64,000 bases of DNA from NCBI GenBank assembly GCA_017405085.1, contig JAFRBB010000026.1, positions 62,001-126,000 of the forward strand, given 5' to 3'. The translations under genes were made by a program, and so were the position numbers. Below the pieces are notes generated by a model. It was not told where the DNA came from. It did not search any database and saw only the letters and a program-made list of their open reading frames with translations. Below are positions 11,463-20,672 of this stretch, one piece after another (position 1 is the first letter of the stretch; the number at the start of each line of letters is the position of its first letter). The DNA is from Eubacteriaceae bacterium. Its GTDB lineage: Bacteria > Bacillota > Clostridia > Eubacteriales > Eubacteriaceae.

Positions 11463-11491
11463 TTGATTATTTTATCATGACAACATAAAAT
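11463..11491 (+). promoter_or_regulatory. Promoter of the surface-protein gene
   Basis: TTGATT, a 17-base spacer and TAAAAT form a near-consensus housekeeping promoter. Transcription would start near 11498, giving a leader of about 60 bases. Confidence 0.65.
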
Positions 11492-11557
11492 AGAAAAAGT
11501 ATGAAAATCATCGAATTTTTTATTACGACGTCTAAGTTAAATTCGGAGGGAATCGAT

Positions 11558-14500
11558 ATGAAAAACAAAAAATTAATCAAAGGAGCCGTGAGCAAATTCA
11601 TTTGTCTCTTACTAGCGCTGACACTCGTTTTTAGCTATACGGCACCGGTCTTTGCTCAGGAAGCGGCCGGCGCTCAGGCCAATCAACAGGCAGGACAAAC
11701 CGATGCGACGGTTCAAACGGCCGCGGACACCACCGAAGGGGCCTCACGCAGCGTCGCCCAGGAAAACGGTGTTGAAGTGGTGCGCTTTGATTATCAAAGC
11801 GCTGACGTCAACGTGCTCGTGACCCTCAAAGATCCCGCCGATTTGCCCGAAAACGCCGTGCTCTCCGTCACACCGGTGACCTTGGACGCCGCGGCTCAGG
11901 CCAAAGTTGACGAAAAAGTCAAATCGGAAAATCGAACCATCACAACGCAAAAAGCCTTTGACATCAAATTTACCGTCGATGGCAAAGAAGTGGAACCCGG
12001 CGACACCGTCAAGGTCACGATGAGTCTGCCCGAAGTGACGGCTCACACCCAAACCGAGGTGCTTCATTTAAGTGATGACAGCAAATCCGTGGAAAACACC
12101 GGCGCCGAAAAGGTCTCCGGCAACAAGCTTCAACTGGAAACCGACAGCTTTTCCCGTTATGTGGTCATCAATTTCGGCGAAAAAAGTGCCGAATTAACAA
12201 TCGAACGCTATGTCATCACCGATGAAAATCCCAACGGCAAACTCACTTACAAAAGCTCAAAAACCATCGATGGTGTTTCCGAAGAAGGTGAAATCCAGCA
12301 GGTGGTCACCTATGACCTCAACAATTATGATTGCCAAAAAATCATCAAAGTCGAAGATTCAAAAGAAGAAGAAATTTCATTGAGCAGCAATGGAAAAATC
12401 AATATCGGTGTTCAAAGCGACACAACATTAAAGCTTTATTATAAAGCGAAAGAAGGCAGCAGCACGGATCCGGTAACCTTCTTTGATTATGATGTTGATT
12501 ATAATCATCCGGAAACATTGATTAATGATCCCGACAACTATCCGGCGGGAACCACCAATGATCAAAAGATTGCTGTGAGTACGAAGCTTTCCGGAACTTA
12601 TAAAGGAAAATCAACAGGCGGACCCGAAGTAACCAAGACCCCGGTGTGGGATGGTATGCCGGTAGATCCGGTAAAAATAGTTGATAGTAGAAATGTTAAT
12701 GAATTTAGCGGTATGTGCTATGATCCGGCTAAAACGAATACCACGAAGGGCATGCTCAATCTTGAAAATGGCTTAAAAGATTTTTCCCAAAGTCAAACCG
12801 ACGGAACAATTGAAAAGGGCGAGCCCAATTGGGGATTAAATAGCGCAGATCAACAACTTTATGATCCGGGCTTGTTTACCGAAGATAACAAAGAAGGTAA
12901 ACATGTCCTTACGAATTTCCAGCTTAAATTTGAACAAGACGGCGATCACTACCATTTGGCGGATGTCGTGCAGCAAAACGGAACTACTGCATTCAAAAAT
13001 CATCAAAATGATGGCGGTACTAATGGCTATACCTATAATAGCAAAGAAGGGTATAACTTCTTTCCGTTGGATGATAAACAGATAATTGGATATGATTATA
13101 AAGGAAGCGAACAAACTACTTCGCCGACCGGGGATAGAAATTATCATAACCACTATTTCGGCATGCGCTATGACATCACCTTTAAACTGGGTGATTATGT
13201 AGGGGATCTCAACTACAAATTTAGAGGCGACGACGATATGTGGGTCATTCTGGATGGCAAAAAGGTCGTCATTGACCTCGGCGGGATTCACAGTGCCGCG
13301 GATGGAAAAATCGATTTGTGGAAGGTGCTCGCGCAGCAAAATGGTGTCGATTATAAAGATGAAAATGCCCTTAATGCTTTTATACAAAACGAATCTGAGA
13401 AACGAACCGATGCCGTCAATAATCAATACCACTGTTTAACCATTCTTTATATGGAACGCGGCGGCGGCCGATCCAATTGCGTCATGGACTTTACCATTCC
13501 CAATATGGAAATCGCCGAAGTGGTTAAAAGCCCCAAAGGTGAATTTACATTTGACAAAAAGCAAATTTCCATCGATGAAAAGACGGAAGCGCAGTCAATC
13601 ACACCCCTTGCCGGCGCCGAATTTTCAATTAAAAAACTCGGTGAGGCTACACCGATGGCATACAGCACTTCAGATGCGAACGGTAAGGTCAATTTTAACA
13701 ACCTGACAGCCGGCACCGATTCACAGGTCTATGTCATTCAAGAGGAAAAAGCACCGACCGGCTATGCAGCGTCCTCGAAGACATACTATGTTAAGGCAAC
13801 CTTGAACGAAGCGGCGGATACGGTCACCATTGAAGGACTTTATAAAGACGAAGCCTGCACCGAACCGCTTAAAGCCAAAGAAGATCTTGATCAATTCAAA
13901 GGTGCCGTAGGCTATAACGATGTCAAGGACAACACCGTCATCAATTATCCTATCGACGCTTATCTCAAACAAAAGAAATCCGCGAGCCTCGTTAACTGGG
14001 ATAATAGAACCTATCGCATTGATCTTTATATCGGCCAACAAATCCCCCGTCTCAAAAAGATTGATGACGCGGTGGTGACCGATATTGTCGATTCGCGTTT
14101 TGATGTCACCGACGCCAATGGCACACCGTTGGAAAAAGGCGATAAGATTAACGATGAAGGCGGGAAAGACGAAAACGGCTCGGGCATTATCTCTTTCTAC
14201 ACCGATAATTACGGAAACACTTGTTATCAGGTCACATGGAATGATCAAAGCATTCCGGCGCTGACCGATGATAACGGAAACAATCTGGATGACGTGACCT
14301 TGAGCGGATGGCATAAAAAAATCAACATCAAAGCCAAAACCGAATACGTCGGCGGAAACAACGTCACGACCAACGTGGCGCCCTACTCCGCGGTGACGGT
14401 CAGCGGAATGCGCTATTCTTTCGAGCAGCCGACGGTCAACGTCAAACCGCAGCTTAAGATCTCCAATATTACCCGTACCTATTTTGCCGGGGAAGCCATT

Positions 14501-15574
14501 GATCACGACGCCAATACCGGCGGTATGTTTAATCTGACAACAAACGGATCTCATGAAGGCACCCCGCAATGTGATGTGATCGGCGGAAAATATCAAGCCA
14601 TCGATACGAGCGAAAACGCACATTTCAGCAAAACTTGGTATAGCGATCAAGCCTTGGAAACTCAGGCGAACCTACCGCAAAAAGAAACGGCAAGCGTCGA
14701 TTCTCCCGCTGAAGTCAAGCGATACCTGATGGCAAAATACACCTTTGACGAGCCGACAGACGACAGCTTGAAAGCCACATCGGATAAGCAAAGAATGCAT
14801 TATGCCGGCGAAGAAAATCACGGTTACTTTGATGGTGACGCATATGTGCTGAAAGAAGGTGTTCAAGAAAATGACGAATTATACGTCGATGCTGTCAACA
14901 CCGGAGCCCTCAATCGCAACGATGTGATGCTTCCCAACGGCGCGAGCGCCTATCAAAACAAAAACTACGGCGTGTATACCGTTCATGTAGTGAAAGGTCA
15001 AATTCAGATCACCAAGAAAATTGACAACCAATACAGCGGGACAAAGGCCATCAAAGCCAATCAAACCTTTGTTTACCGAATTGATGTGTACAAAAATATC
15101 AATGGTGAAGGATTGCCGACGGGAAGTCCCGAACAGACGATTTACGAAACCATCGCCTTTAGCGCCAACGAAAACGTCACGGAAAAAACAAAACTCATTT
15201 CCAACCTGCCTAAAGGTGTCTATGTGGTCACCGAGGAAACCAAATGGTCGCCCAAGTATCAATTGGACAAAGCTGAAGGTTCTTCCCAATATGCCAATCT
15301 CGGCAATGACGCAAACAACGGTGTCAGACTGATTGTCGGAAAAGAAACCGCGAAAAACCTCAACACCGGCATGCGCACTTTCAGCGGATTGGAACAATTT
15401 AAATATCAAAATGGCAGACGTGATCAGATCACGGAAATCAATATTGACGGCGGACAAAAATACAGAGATATCGCCGGTTATGAAGAAGCCAAAGCAAGCT
15501 TTGTCAACAAAACCGACAGCACCTGGCAATGGCTCTCTGATACCGCGGCGGCCGTCAACATGTTCACCAAGTGA
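11558..15574 (+). CDS. Large secreted surface protein with fibro-slime and SpaA-like domains
   Basis: This is a predicted exported protein of 1338 residues. The start at 11558 is chosen because GGAGGG lies just upstream; the earlier in-frame ATG lacks this. Residues 1-35 form a signal peptide (KFICLLLALTLVFSYTAPVFA). A fibro-slime domain is centred near residue 540 (FRGDDDMWVILDGKKVVIDL). A SpaA-like prealbumin-fold domain follows near 660-750 (TPLAGAEFSIKK, then IQEEKAPTGYAAS). The C-terminal third includes another pilin-like region (residues about 1147-1338). The protein ends WLSDTAAAVNMFTK with no LPxTG motif, membrane helix or basic tail, so anchoring is unexplained. It is a single gene with its own promoter and terminator; a role in adhesion or matrix is an inference. 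Confidence 0.85.
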   Translation: MKNKKLIKGAVSKFICLLLALTLVFSYTAPVFAQEAAGAQANQQAGQTDATVQTAADTTEGASRSVAQENGVEVVRFDYQSADVNVLVTLKDPADLPENAVLSVTPVTLDAAAQAKVDEKVKSENRTITTQKAFDIKFTVDGKEVEPGDTVKVTMSLPEVTAHTQTEVLHLSDDSKSVENTGAEKVSGNKLQLETDSFSRYVVINFGEKSAELTIERYVITDENPNGKLTYKSSKTIDGVSEEGEIQQVVTYDLNNYDCQKIIKVEDSKEEEISLSSNGKINIGVQSDTTLKLYYKAKEGSSTDPVTFFDYDVDYNHPETLINDPDNYPAGTTNDQKIAVSTKLSGTYKGKSTGGPEVTKTPVWDGMPVDPVKIVDSRNVNEFSGMCYDPAKTNTTKGMLNLENGLKDFSQSQTDGTIEKGEPNWGLNSADQQLYDPGLFTEDNKEGKHVLTNFQLKFEQDGDHYHLADVVQQNGTTAFKNHQNDGGTNGYTYNSKEGYNFFPLDDKQIIGYDYKGSEQTTSPTGDRNYHNHYFGMRYDITFKLGDYVGDLNYKFRGDDDMWVILDGKKVVIDLGGIHSAADGKIDLWKVLAQQNGVDYKDENALNAFIQNESEKRTDAVNNQYHCLTILYMERGGGRSNCVMDFTIPNMEIAEVVKSPKGEFTFDKKQISIDEKTEAQSITPLAGAEFSIKKLGEATPMAYSTSDANGKVNFNNLTAGTDSQVYVIQEEKAPTGYAASSKTYYVKATLNEAADTVTIEGLYKDEACTEPLKAKEDLDQFKGAVGYNDVKDNTVINYPIDAYLKQKKSASLVNWDNRTYRIDLYIGQQIPRLKKIDDAVVTDIVDSRFDVTDANGTPLEKGDKINDEGGKDENGSGIISFYTDNYGNTCYQVTWNDQSIPALTDDNGNNLDDVTLSGWHKKINIKAKTEYVGGNNVTTNVAPYSAVTVSGMRYSFEQPTVNVKPQLKISNITRTYFAGEAIDHDANTGGMFNLTTNGSHEGTPQCDVIGGKYQAIDTSENAHFSKTWYSDQALETQANLPQKETASVDSPAEVKRYLMAKYTFDEPTDDSLKATSDKQRMHYAGEENHGYFDGDAYVLKEGVQENDELYVDAVNTGALNRNDVMLPNGASAYQNKNYGVYTVHVVKGQIQITKKIDNQYSGTKAIKANQTFVYRIDVYKNINGEGLPTGSPEQTIYETIAFSANENVTEKTKLISNLPKGVYVVTEETKWSPKYQLDKAEGSSQYANLGNDANNGVRLIVGKETAKNLNTGMRTFSGLEQFKYQNGRRDQITEINIDGGQKYRDIAGYEEAKASFVNKTDSTWQWLSDTAAAVNMFTK

Positions 15575-15590
15575 ATGAAAAATTAACACA

Positions 15591-15619
15591 AAAAAGAACA
15601 GCAACTGCTGTTCTTTTTT
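15591..15619 (+). terminator. Rho-independent terminator of the surface-protein gene
   Basis: A 13-base stem (AAAAAGAACAGCA and its complement) with a tiny loop runs into T6. It lies 16 bases after the stop codon. Confidence 0.88.
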
Positions 15620-15735
15620 GATGGGTTGAAGATACGCAGAAGATAATATAGCTTTGTTAGCCGATTACATTTTTCGCTAATTTTTACTGTTTTTTGTCAA
15701 TCTATCCCACGTCAATTCGTTTATTTTTTTCAGCG

Positions 15736-15755
15736 CTTTGGTATAATAACCAAAG
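15736..15755 (+). promoter_or_regulatory. Inverted repeat centred on the -10 box (possible operator)
   Basis: CTTTGGT-ATAATA-ACCAAAG is a perfect inverted repeat with 7-base arms. It contains a TATAAT hexamer (15742-15747) about 105 bases before the transporter start. A repressor bound here would block the promoter; no convincing -35 box is visible. Confidence 0.5.
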
Positions 15756-15852
15756 AAAACACTGAGCTGTGCCTCAGACAATCAATCGGGGAATCTTCAT
15801 TCATAACAGACGATCAATTCAAGGCGAACGATCCCCATGCTACGGAGAATCA

Positions 15853-16752
15853 ATGAAATTCACAGAAAAGAAAGCGGAGATTTTACTCGTATTTGTCATT
15901 GCGGCTCGGGCGACGTCTTTCGTGTTTAACAAGCAACTCCTCGATCACATGGGGGTCTTTAATATTCTTGCCCTGCGCTTTGTCATCGCTGCGGTTGTGA
16001 TGGGCCTCATTTTCCATAAGGGTTTATTTAAAATGACCAAACGGGAAGCCTTGGCCGGCCTTGCCGTCGGCGGGTGCTATTTTCTCGTGCTTTGGTCGGA
16101 ACTCGCAGCCACGGCGGTATCCCCGACATCGACGGTGGCGCTCCTTCAAAATACGGCTGTCGTCATTGTGCCGATCATCGAGATGATCCTCACCCGCAAG
16201 GCGCCGAAAGCGGTAACGGTCTTTGGCGTCATCCTCGCGATGGCCGGTGTGGCGTGCATTGCCTTGCCCCAAGGTGAAATCGGCGGCGGCATTGCCATTT
16301 GTTTTGTGTCCGCCCTGCTTTATGCCATTGCCATTGTGGTGACGGATCGCGTCACCGACGAATCTTTAAACGCGATGAATGTGGGCATTGTTCAGGTGGC
16401 GGTCATCGCCGTGTTGTCCGGCGTCTCTACTTTTCTCTTTGAAACGCCGACGTTTCCCAACGGGGGAGGAGATTGGTTCAGACTTCTCTATCTCTCGCTG
16501 GTTTGCACGGGCTTCGGCTTTACTCTTGTGCCCGTGGCGCAGAGTCGACTCAGCGCGTCTCGAGCCGGCATCATTTGCGCATTGAGCCCAGCGGTGGCAG
16601 CGGTTCTCGGGGTGATTGTTCTTAACGAAAACCTTGGGATTTGGGGAATCATTGGGGTGGTGCTCATATTGATCAGCATTATTTTGCCCCACCTCATGGA
16701 GATGCGCAGAGAATTTGCCTCGGCGCATCAAGAATGTAAAGACGATAACTGA
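15853..16752 (+). CDS. DMT-family (EamA) membrane transporter
   Basis: This 299-residue protein consists of about ten hydrophobic segments in two similar halves, the pattern of EamA/drug-metabolite transporters, which mostly export small metabolites or amino acids. Family-like stretches are visible in both halves (LALRFVIAAVVMGLIF in the first, SALSPAVAAVLGVIVLNE-type residues late in the second, where the sequence reads ICALSPAVAAVLGVIVLNEN). I start at 15853 because GGAG lies 6 bases upstream; an in-frame ATG exists 84 bases earlier. The substrate cannot be told. The gene stands alone behind a candidate operator. Confidence 0.88.
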   Translation: MKFTEKKAEILLVFVIAARATSFVFNKQLLDHMGVFNILALRFVIAAVVMGLIFHKGLFKMTKREALAGLAVGGCYFLVLWSELAATAVSPTSTVALLQNTAVVIVPIIEMILTRKAPKAVTVFGVILAMAGVACIALPQGEIGGGIAICFVSALLYAIAIVVTDRVTDESLNAMNVGIVQVAVIAVLSGVSTFLFETPTFPNGGGDWFRLLYLSLVCTGFGFTLVPVAQSRLSASRAGIICALSPAVAAVLGVIVLNENLGIWGIIGVVLILISIILPHLMEMRREFASAHQECKDDN

Positions 16753-17254
16753 TTCATCATAATTGAAAGATAAAACGAAAATAGAATCAAACAATTTCAT
16801 AGGAGAACTATGATAATTCAATTTGATTATACAGGCTGATCAATATAGATATATGGATTGTTTATGAGTAAATCAAAAATCCGAAGCCTATGTTATTGTG
16901 AGGATTAATGACTGGTTTTGGAGAAATTTAATTTTTATCTTAACCTAACAACGAGACGTACTATTATATATGACTGAGTAAACTTTCGTGTGAAACTTAA
17001 ACGGACAATGCGCAAAGACAGAATCGATGAAACAACAAACATAACAACATAAATACTTGATAAAATGGACGTTTACGCTGGAAGTCAGTGGTTTTACAAT
17101 GCAGTAACAACAGATTGATGTAACTGAGATAAGAACAATAATAATCAGCAATAGAACTGCTGACTTTTGAGAATGACGCCGGTGTAGTATAAAGCGCTGT
17201 GTTGTGAATTACACTCGGGAAATGAAGCGATCTCTCTACGAATAAAATAAAGGA
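16753..17254. other. AT-rich intergenic region without recognised gene
   Basis: About 500 bases between the convergent DMT transporter and trpS. Short open frames occur on both strands but none has a ribosome binding site or a recognisable family. It may be a decayed region. Confidence 0.5.
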
Positions 17255-17293
17255 AAATAAAAATTGCCGTCTTAAGCGTGTGCTTAAGACGGC
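17255..17293 (-). terminator. Terminator of trpS
   Basis: A perfect 12-base stem (GCCGTCTTAAGC, loop GTGT) is followed on the minus strand by a T-rich tract. It sits about 70 bases downstream of the trpS stop. Confidence 0.85.
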
Positions 17294-17362
17294 AGTGATA
17301 GTTATTGTTTATTATAAGCGCAGTAAACATTAGCGCTTGCTGCGGCGCTGATGACATTATAT

Positions 17363-18364
17363 TTATTTCGGCAGGACAAAGCCGACTTTTCGCTGGGCTT
17401 TTGCCAAAGTTTTATAGGCAATGCGTGAGGCTTGAGCCGCACCGTTTTTCATGATATTGTCAAGTTCGCCTTTATCGGCAAGCAACTCGGCATACTTGTC
17501 TTGAATAGGTTTTAAAGATTCGGCAACAGCCTCGCCGACGGCGGCTTTAAAGGTGCCGTAGCCTTGACCCGCGAATTCCGCTTCGACAGCTTCAATGGTT
17601 TTATCCGTCGCGCAGCTGTAAATTTCCATCAAATTGGAAATACCGGGTTTGGTTTCGGGATCATAACGCACATCGGTTTCCGAATCGGTGACAGCCCGTT
17701 TGAATTTTTTCACAATGATATTCGGCGCGTCGGTCATGGAGATAAATCCGTTGATATTGGTATCGGATTTACTCATTTTGGAAGTGGGGTCCTGAAGGCT
17801 CATCACCCGGCGTCCAGCGCTGCCGAAGAGCGGCTCCGGCACGGTAAAGGTTGGGCTGTAGGTGGTGTTAAAGCGTTCGGCGATATCCCGGGCAAGCTCA
17901 ACGTGTTGTTTTTGATCGGCGCCGACAGGCACCAAATCCGCTTGGTAAAGCAAAATGTCGGCGGCCATCAGCACAGGATAGTCGAAAAGCCCGACACGGA
18001 TGGTTGATCCCTGTTTGCCGCTTTTTACCTTGTATTGAGTCATGCGGGAAAGTTCGCCCATATAAGCGGTGCAGTTTAAAATCCAGGACAGCTCGGCGTG
18101 GGCGCCAACCTGAGATTGGACATAAAGGATGGACTTTTCCGGATCGATGCCGATGGCCATCAGCATGGCCAGACATTCATAGGTGCGTGCTCTGAGTTTT
18201 GCCGGTTCCTGGGGCACGGTGATGGCGTGCATATTGGCCAGACAAAAAAGACAATCGTGTTCATCCTGAAGGGCAACCCAGTTTTTCATGGCGCCGAAAT
18301 AGTTGCCGATGGTAAACGTGCCCGAAGGCTGAATGGCCGAGTAAATTCTTTTTTTCTTCTCCAT
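17363..18364 (-). CDS. trpS: Tryptophanyl-tRNA synthetase
   Basis: This class I synthetase charges tRNA-Trp. It has 333 residues, normal for bacterial TrpRS. The HIGH-like motif reads TIGNYFG after SAIQPSG, and the KMSKS loop is intact (TSKMSKSDTN). The start at 18364 follows AAAGGAAA; the open frame extends 38 codons further upstream without a better site. It is downstream of murI on the same strand, with 53 bases between. No T-box leader was recognised. Confidence 0.97.
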   Translation of the reverse strand: MEKKKRIYSAIQPSGTFTIGNYFGAMKNWVALQDEHDCLFCLANMHAITVPQEPAKLRARTYECLAMLMAIGIDPEKSILYVQSQVGAHAELSWILNCTAYMGELSRMTQYKVKSGKQGSTIRVGLFDYPVLMAADILLYQADLVPVGADQKQHVELARDIAERFNTTYSPTFTVPEPLFGSAGRRVMSLQDPTSKMSKSDTNINGFISMTDAPNIIVKKFKRAVTDSETDVRYDPETKPGISNLMEIYSCATDKTIEAVEAEFAGQGYGTFKAAVGEAVAESLKPIQDKYAELLADKGELDNIMKNGAAQASRIAYKTLAKAQRKVGFVLPK

Positions 18365-18417
18365 GTTGTTTCCTTTCATGTGGGTTTTATGTTTGATGTA
18401 TCGATATGCTGCGGCCG

Positions 18418-19254
18418 TCAGTACGGCATGATGATATTTTGATCGATGTCGAGTTTTCCTTGAGACAGCTTGTCGCAATGGATGTCTAAATAATGGGTCA
18501 TATTTTCAAAAATATTCATGTCAGCGCTGGTGCCCGTGGTGTAAATTTCGGTTCGCCCGGGCTTTTGATTGTTGTTGATCAGATCATTGGCCGTCATTGA
18601 TTCGCCGAGCAAATCAATCATTTTGTCCGCGGGATTGATAAGGATAAAGTCCGGATAAAGAGATCGGATGGTCTCTGACACAATGGGGAAATGGGTGCAT
18701 CCCAAAAGCAATGTGTGAATGTTTTTCTCCTCAATCAGCGGATCAACCGCCAAATGAATGTGGGTTTTTAAAAGCTCAATTTCCCGGGGATAGTTGTTGA
18801 TGACGGCAGCCAGGGTTTTGGTTCCTTGTTGAACAAATTGGACTTTGTCCGTCATCTTGGAAAGGGTGTTGGGATAGGCGTTGTTGTTGACGGTGGCCCG
18901 GGTGGCGATGAGGCCGACCTCTCCCTGCCTGACAATATCAAGGGTCGCCAGGCAACCGGCCTCCACAATGGAAAACAGCGGAACGCGGCTGGTGAGCCGG
19001 TCAATCATGGACGAGACCGTATTGCAAGCGAGCAGCACCGCTTTGACATTGTGTTCGGCGAGAAAGCGTATGTCGCTGTTGGCATAGGTGATGATTTCGT
19101 CATTATCGCATTCGCCGTAGGGCATGCGCAGCGAATCGCCGAGATAAATGATGTTTTCATTGGGAAAGCGGTTTTGGAGGGCTTTTAACACCGTAAAACC
19201 GCCGATGCCCGAATCAATGAGCCCGATGGGGCGGCTATCATGCATGGTTTTCAC
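18418..19254 (-). CDS. murI: Glutamate racemase
   Basis: This enzyme converts L- to D-glutamate for peptidoglycan. The 278-residue protein carries both catalytic cysteines in their family contexts, ACNTVS and GCTHFP, plus the N-terminal IGLIDSGIGGFTVLK and the MPYGECD motif. It lies upstream of trpS on the minus strand, so the two may be cotranscribed. The exact start is uncertain between 19254 and the next ATG three codons in. Confidence 0.95.
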   Translation of the reverse strand: MKTMHDSRPIGLIDSGIGGFTVLKALQNRFPNENIIYLGDSLRMPYGECDNDEIITYANSDIRFLAEHNVKAVLLACNTVSSMIDRLTSRVPLFSIVEAGCLATLDIVRQGEVGLIATRATVNNNAYPNTLSKMTDKVQFVQQGTKTLAAVINNYPREIELLKTHIHLAVDPLIEEKNIHTLLLGCTHFPIVSETIRSLYPDFILINPADKMIDLLGESMTANDLINNNQKPGRTEIYTTGTSADMNIFENMTHYLDIHCDKLSQGKLDIDQNIIMPY

Positions 19255-19355
19255 CTTCTTGTGATGTAATTTGATTCTTACGTGTTGATATTATAGCATT
19301 CCTTATCGGCGTCGTGCTATAATAATCACAAAGAATATATGATATGAGGATAACG

Positions 19356-19775
19356 ATGAGAAAATTACGCATCTTATATGGCATTTTTAAGCGCACCGGC
19401 GCCATGAAGTCTCTCGGCTCGTTTTTGATATTTTTTTTCATTGCCGCCGTCATCATCTGGCTAATCGAGCCGACCATCAAAACTTTTGCGGACAGTTTGT
19501 GGTTTTGTTTTATTATCTCCACGACCATCGGCCTCGGGGATATGACGGTGACAACACTCCTAGCCCGGTTTATCGCGGTGATTTTGTCCCTCTATGCCAT
19601 CATTGTCGTTGCGGTTTTGTCTGCGGTCATCACCAACTTTTATTTGGAAATGATGCGCTTAAAACGGGATGATTCCATTGCGGCTTTTATCGATGATCTG
19701 GAGCGCTTGCCGGAGCTCTCACAGGAAGAATTAAAAGCTTTGTCTGAGAAAGTCAAACATTTCAAAGAGAAATAA
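19356..19775 (+). CDS. Small two-helix potassium channel protein
   Basis: This is a KcsA-like ion channel subunit of about 139 residues. Two membrane helices flank a pore segment with selectivity filter TTIGLGD, a common variant of TVGYG. The first helix is FLIFFFIAAVIIWLI and the second AVILSLYAIIVVAVLSAVI. A charged, helical C-terminal tail (about 45 residues) could tetramerise. The start at 19356 has AGGA five bases upstream; an in-frame ATG lies four codons earlier. There is no RCK domain, so gating is unknown. Confidence 0.85.
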   Translation: MRKLRILYGIFKRTGAMKSLGSFLIFFFIAAVIIWLIEPTIKTFADSLWFCFIISTTIGLGDMTVTTLLARFIAVILSLYAIIVVAVLSAVITNFYLEMMRLKRDDSIAAFIDDLERLPELSQEELKALSEKVKHFKEK

Positions 19776-19781
19776 CAGGCG

Positions 19782-20441
19782 TCAATGCCATGATTTGACA
19801 ATGTCGTCAAGCGCTTGTCTATCCGAAAGCGGCTTTTCTTTGTCCCCGGCATCATAATACACATTTCCCGATGCGTAGCGCAAAACCGACACGCTTTTTC
19901 CAGGACCCCCATACATCGTGATTTCGTGATAGGCGAAGGGTGGAGATTTAACGGGAACACGAATGCACACTGTCGGCGTGTCGTTTTCGGACAATCTTTT
20001 TCGCGGTTTAATATAAATCATTGTTTGGTAAGGCGTATTCGAAAAGGTGATGAGCCAATCCGAGCGTTTCAGTCTGTTATTGGCAAGCAAAAAAGCCTCG
20101 ATATCGTCGCCGGCTGTGACCATGTCGGCCATGGGTAAAAACACGTCTCGGTAGAGCGCCGATTCATAAGGGGATTCACTCGACGAGACAGCGCGGGAAG
20201 TGATCGTGTTTATCGTGTTGATCCAAAGATCACGGCCGGAAAAGCCCACCGCCAAAATGATGACGGCGAAGGTGATAATCAAAGCGTTTTTTGAGAAAAA
20301 AGACAAAATCTTTTGCCGAAAGGGAGTGTAATCCTCTGATACGGGCGATTTGGTCTTTCGCGCCGACCCCTTTTTAGCGCGCCTCAAAAAAGCAAAGCCT
20401 TTCGTCCCGGATTCGGTTGTTTGTTCGGTATTTTTATTCAT
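19782..20441 (-). CDS. Hypothetical single-span membrane protein
   Basis: I do not recognise this family. The 219-residue protein has a basic, Ser/Thr-rich cytoplasmic N-terminus of about 55 residues, one membrane helix (ALIITFAVIILAVGFSG) and an extracellular domain of about 140 residues without cysteines. The start at 20441 is preferred because GAAAGGA lies 6 bases upstream; an in-frame ATG 24 bases earlier lacks a site. It converges on the K+ channel gene with only 6 bases between them. Confidence 0.7.
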   Translation of the reverse strand: MNKNTEQTTESGTKGFAFLRRAKKGSARKTKSPVSEDYTPFRQKILSFFSKNALIITFAVIILAVGFSGRDLWINTINTITSRAVSSSESPYESALYRDVFLPMADMVTAGDDIEAFLLANNRLKRSDWLITFSNTPYQTMIYIKPRKRLSENDTPTVCIRVPVKSPPFAYHEITMYGGPGKSVSVLRYASGNVYYDAGDKEKPLSDRQALDDIVKSWH

Positions 20442-20672
20442 GACGATCCTTTCGTCAATTGACATACTTTGCGCCTATTTTCGATGAAAATAAAGCTTTG
20501 TCTATTTTGCCACATTTGGCCGAAAAAGTCCACCGTTTACGCTTTTTTACGACACTGAAACCGGCGGCGAAGAGGCCTTTTGACGCGATGGATGTCATTT
20601 ATAACAGCTGTATGTTTTTTTCGTGGTGACGCTTATTGATTTATGATAGAGTGAAAGCTTAAGGAGGGAACG

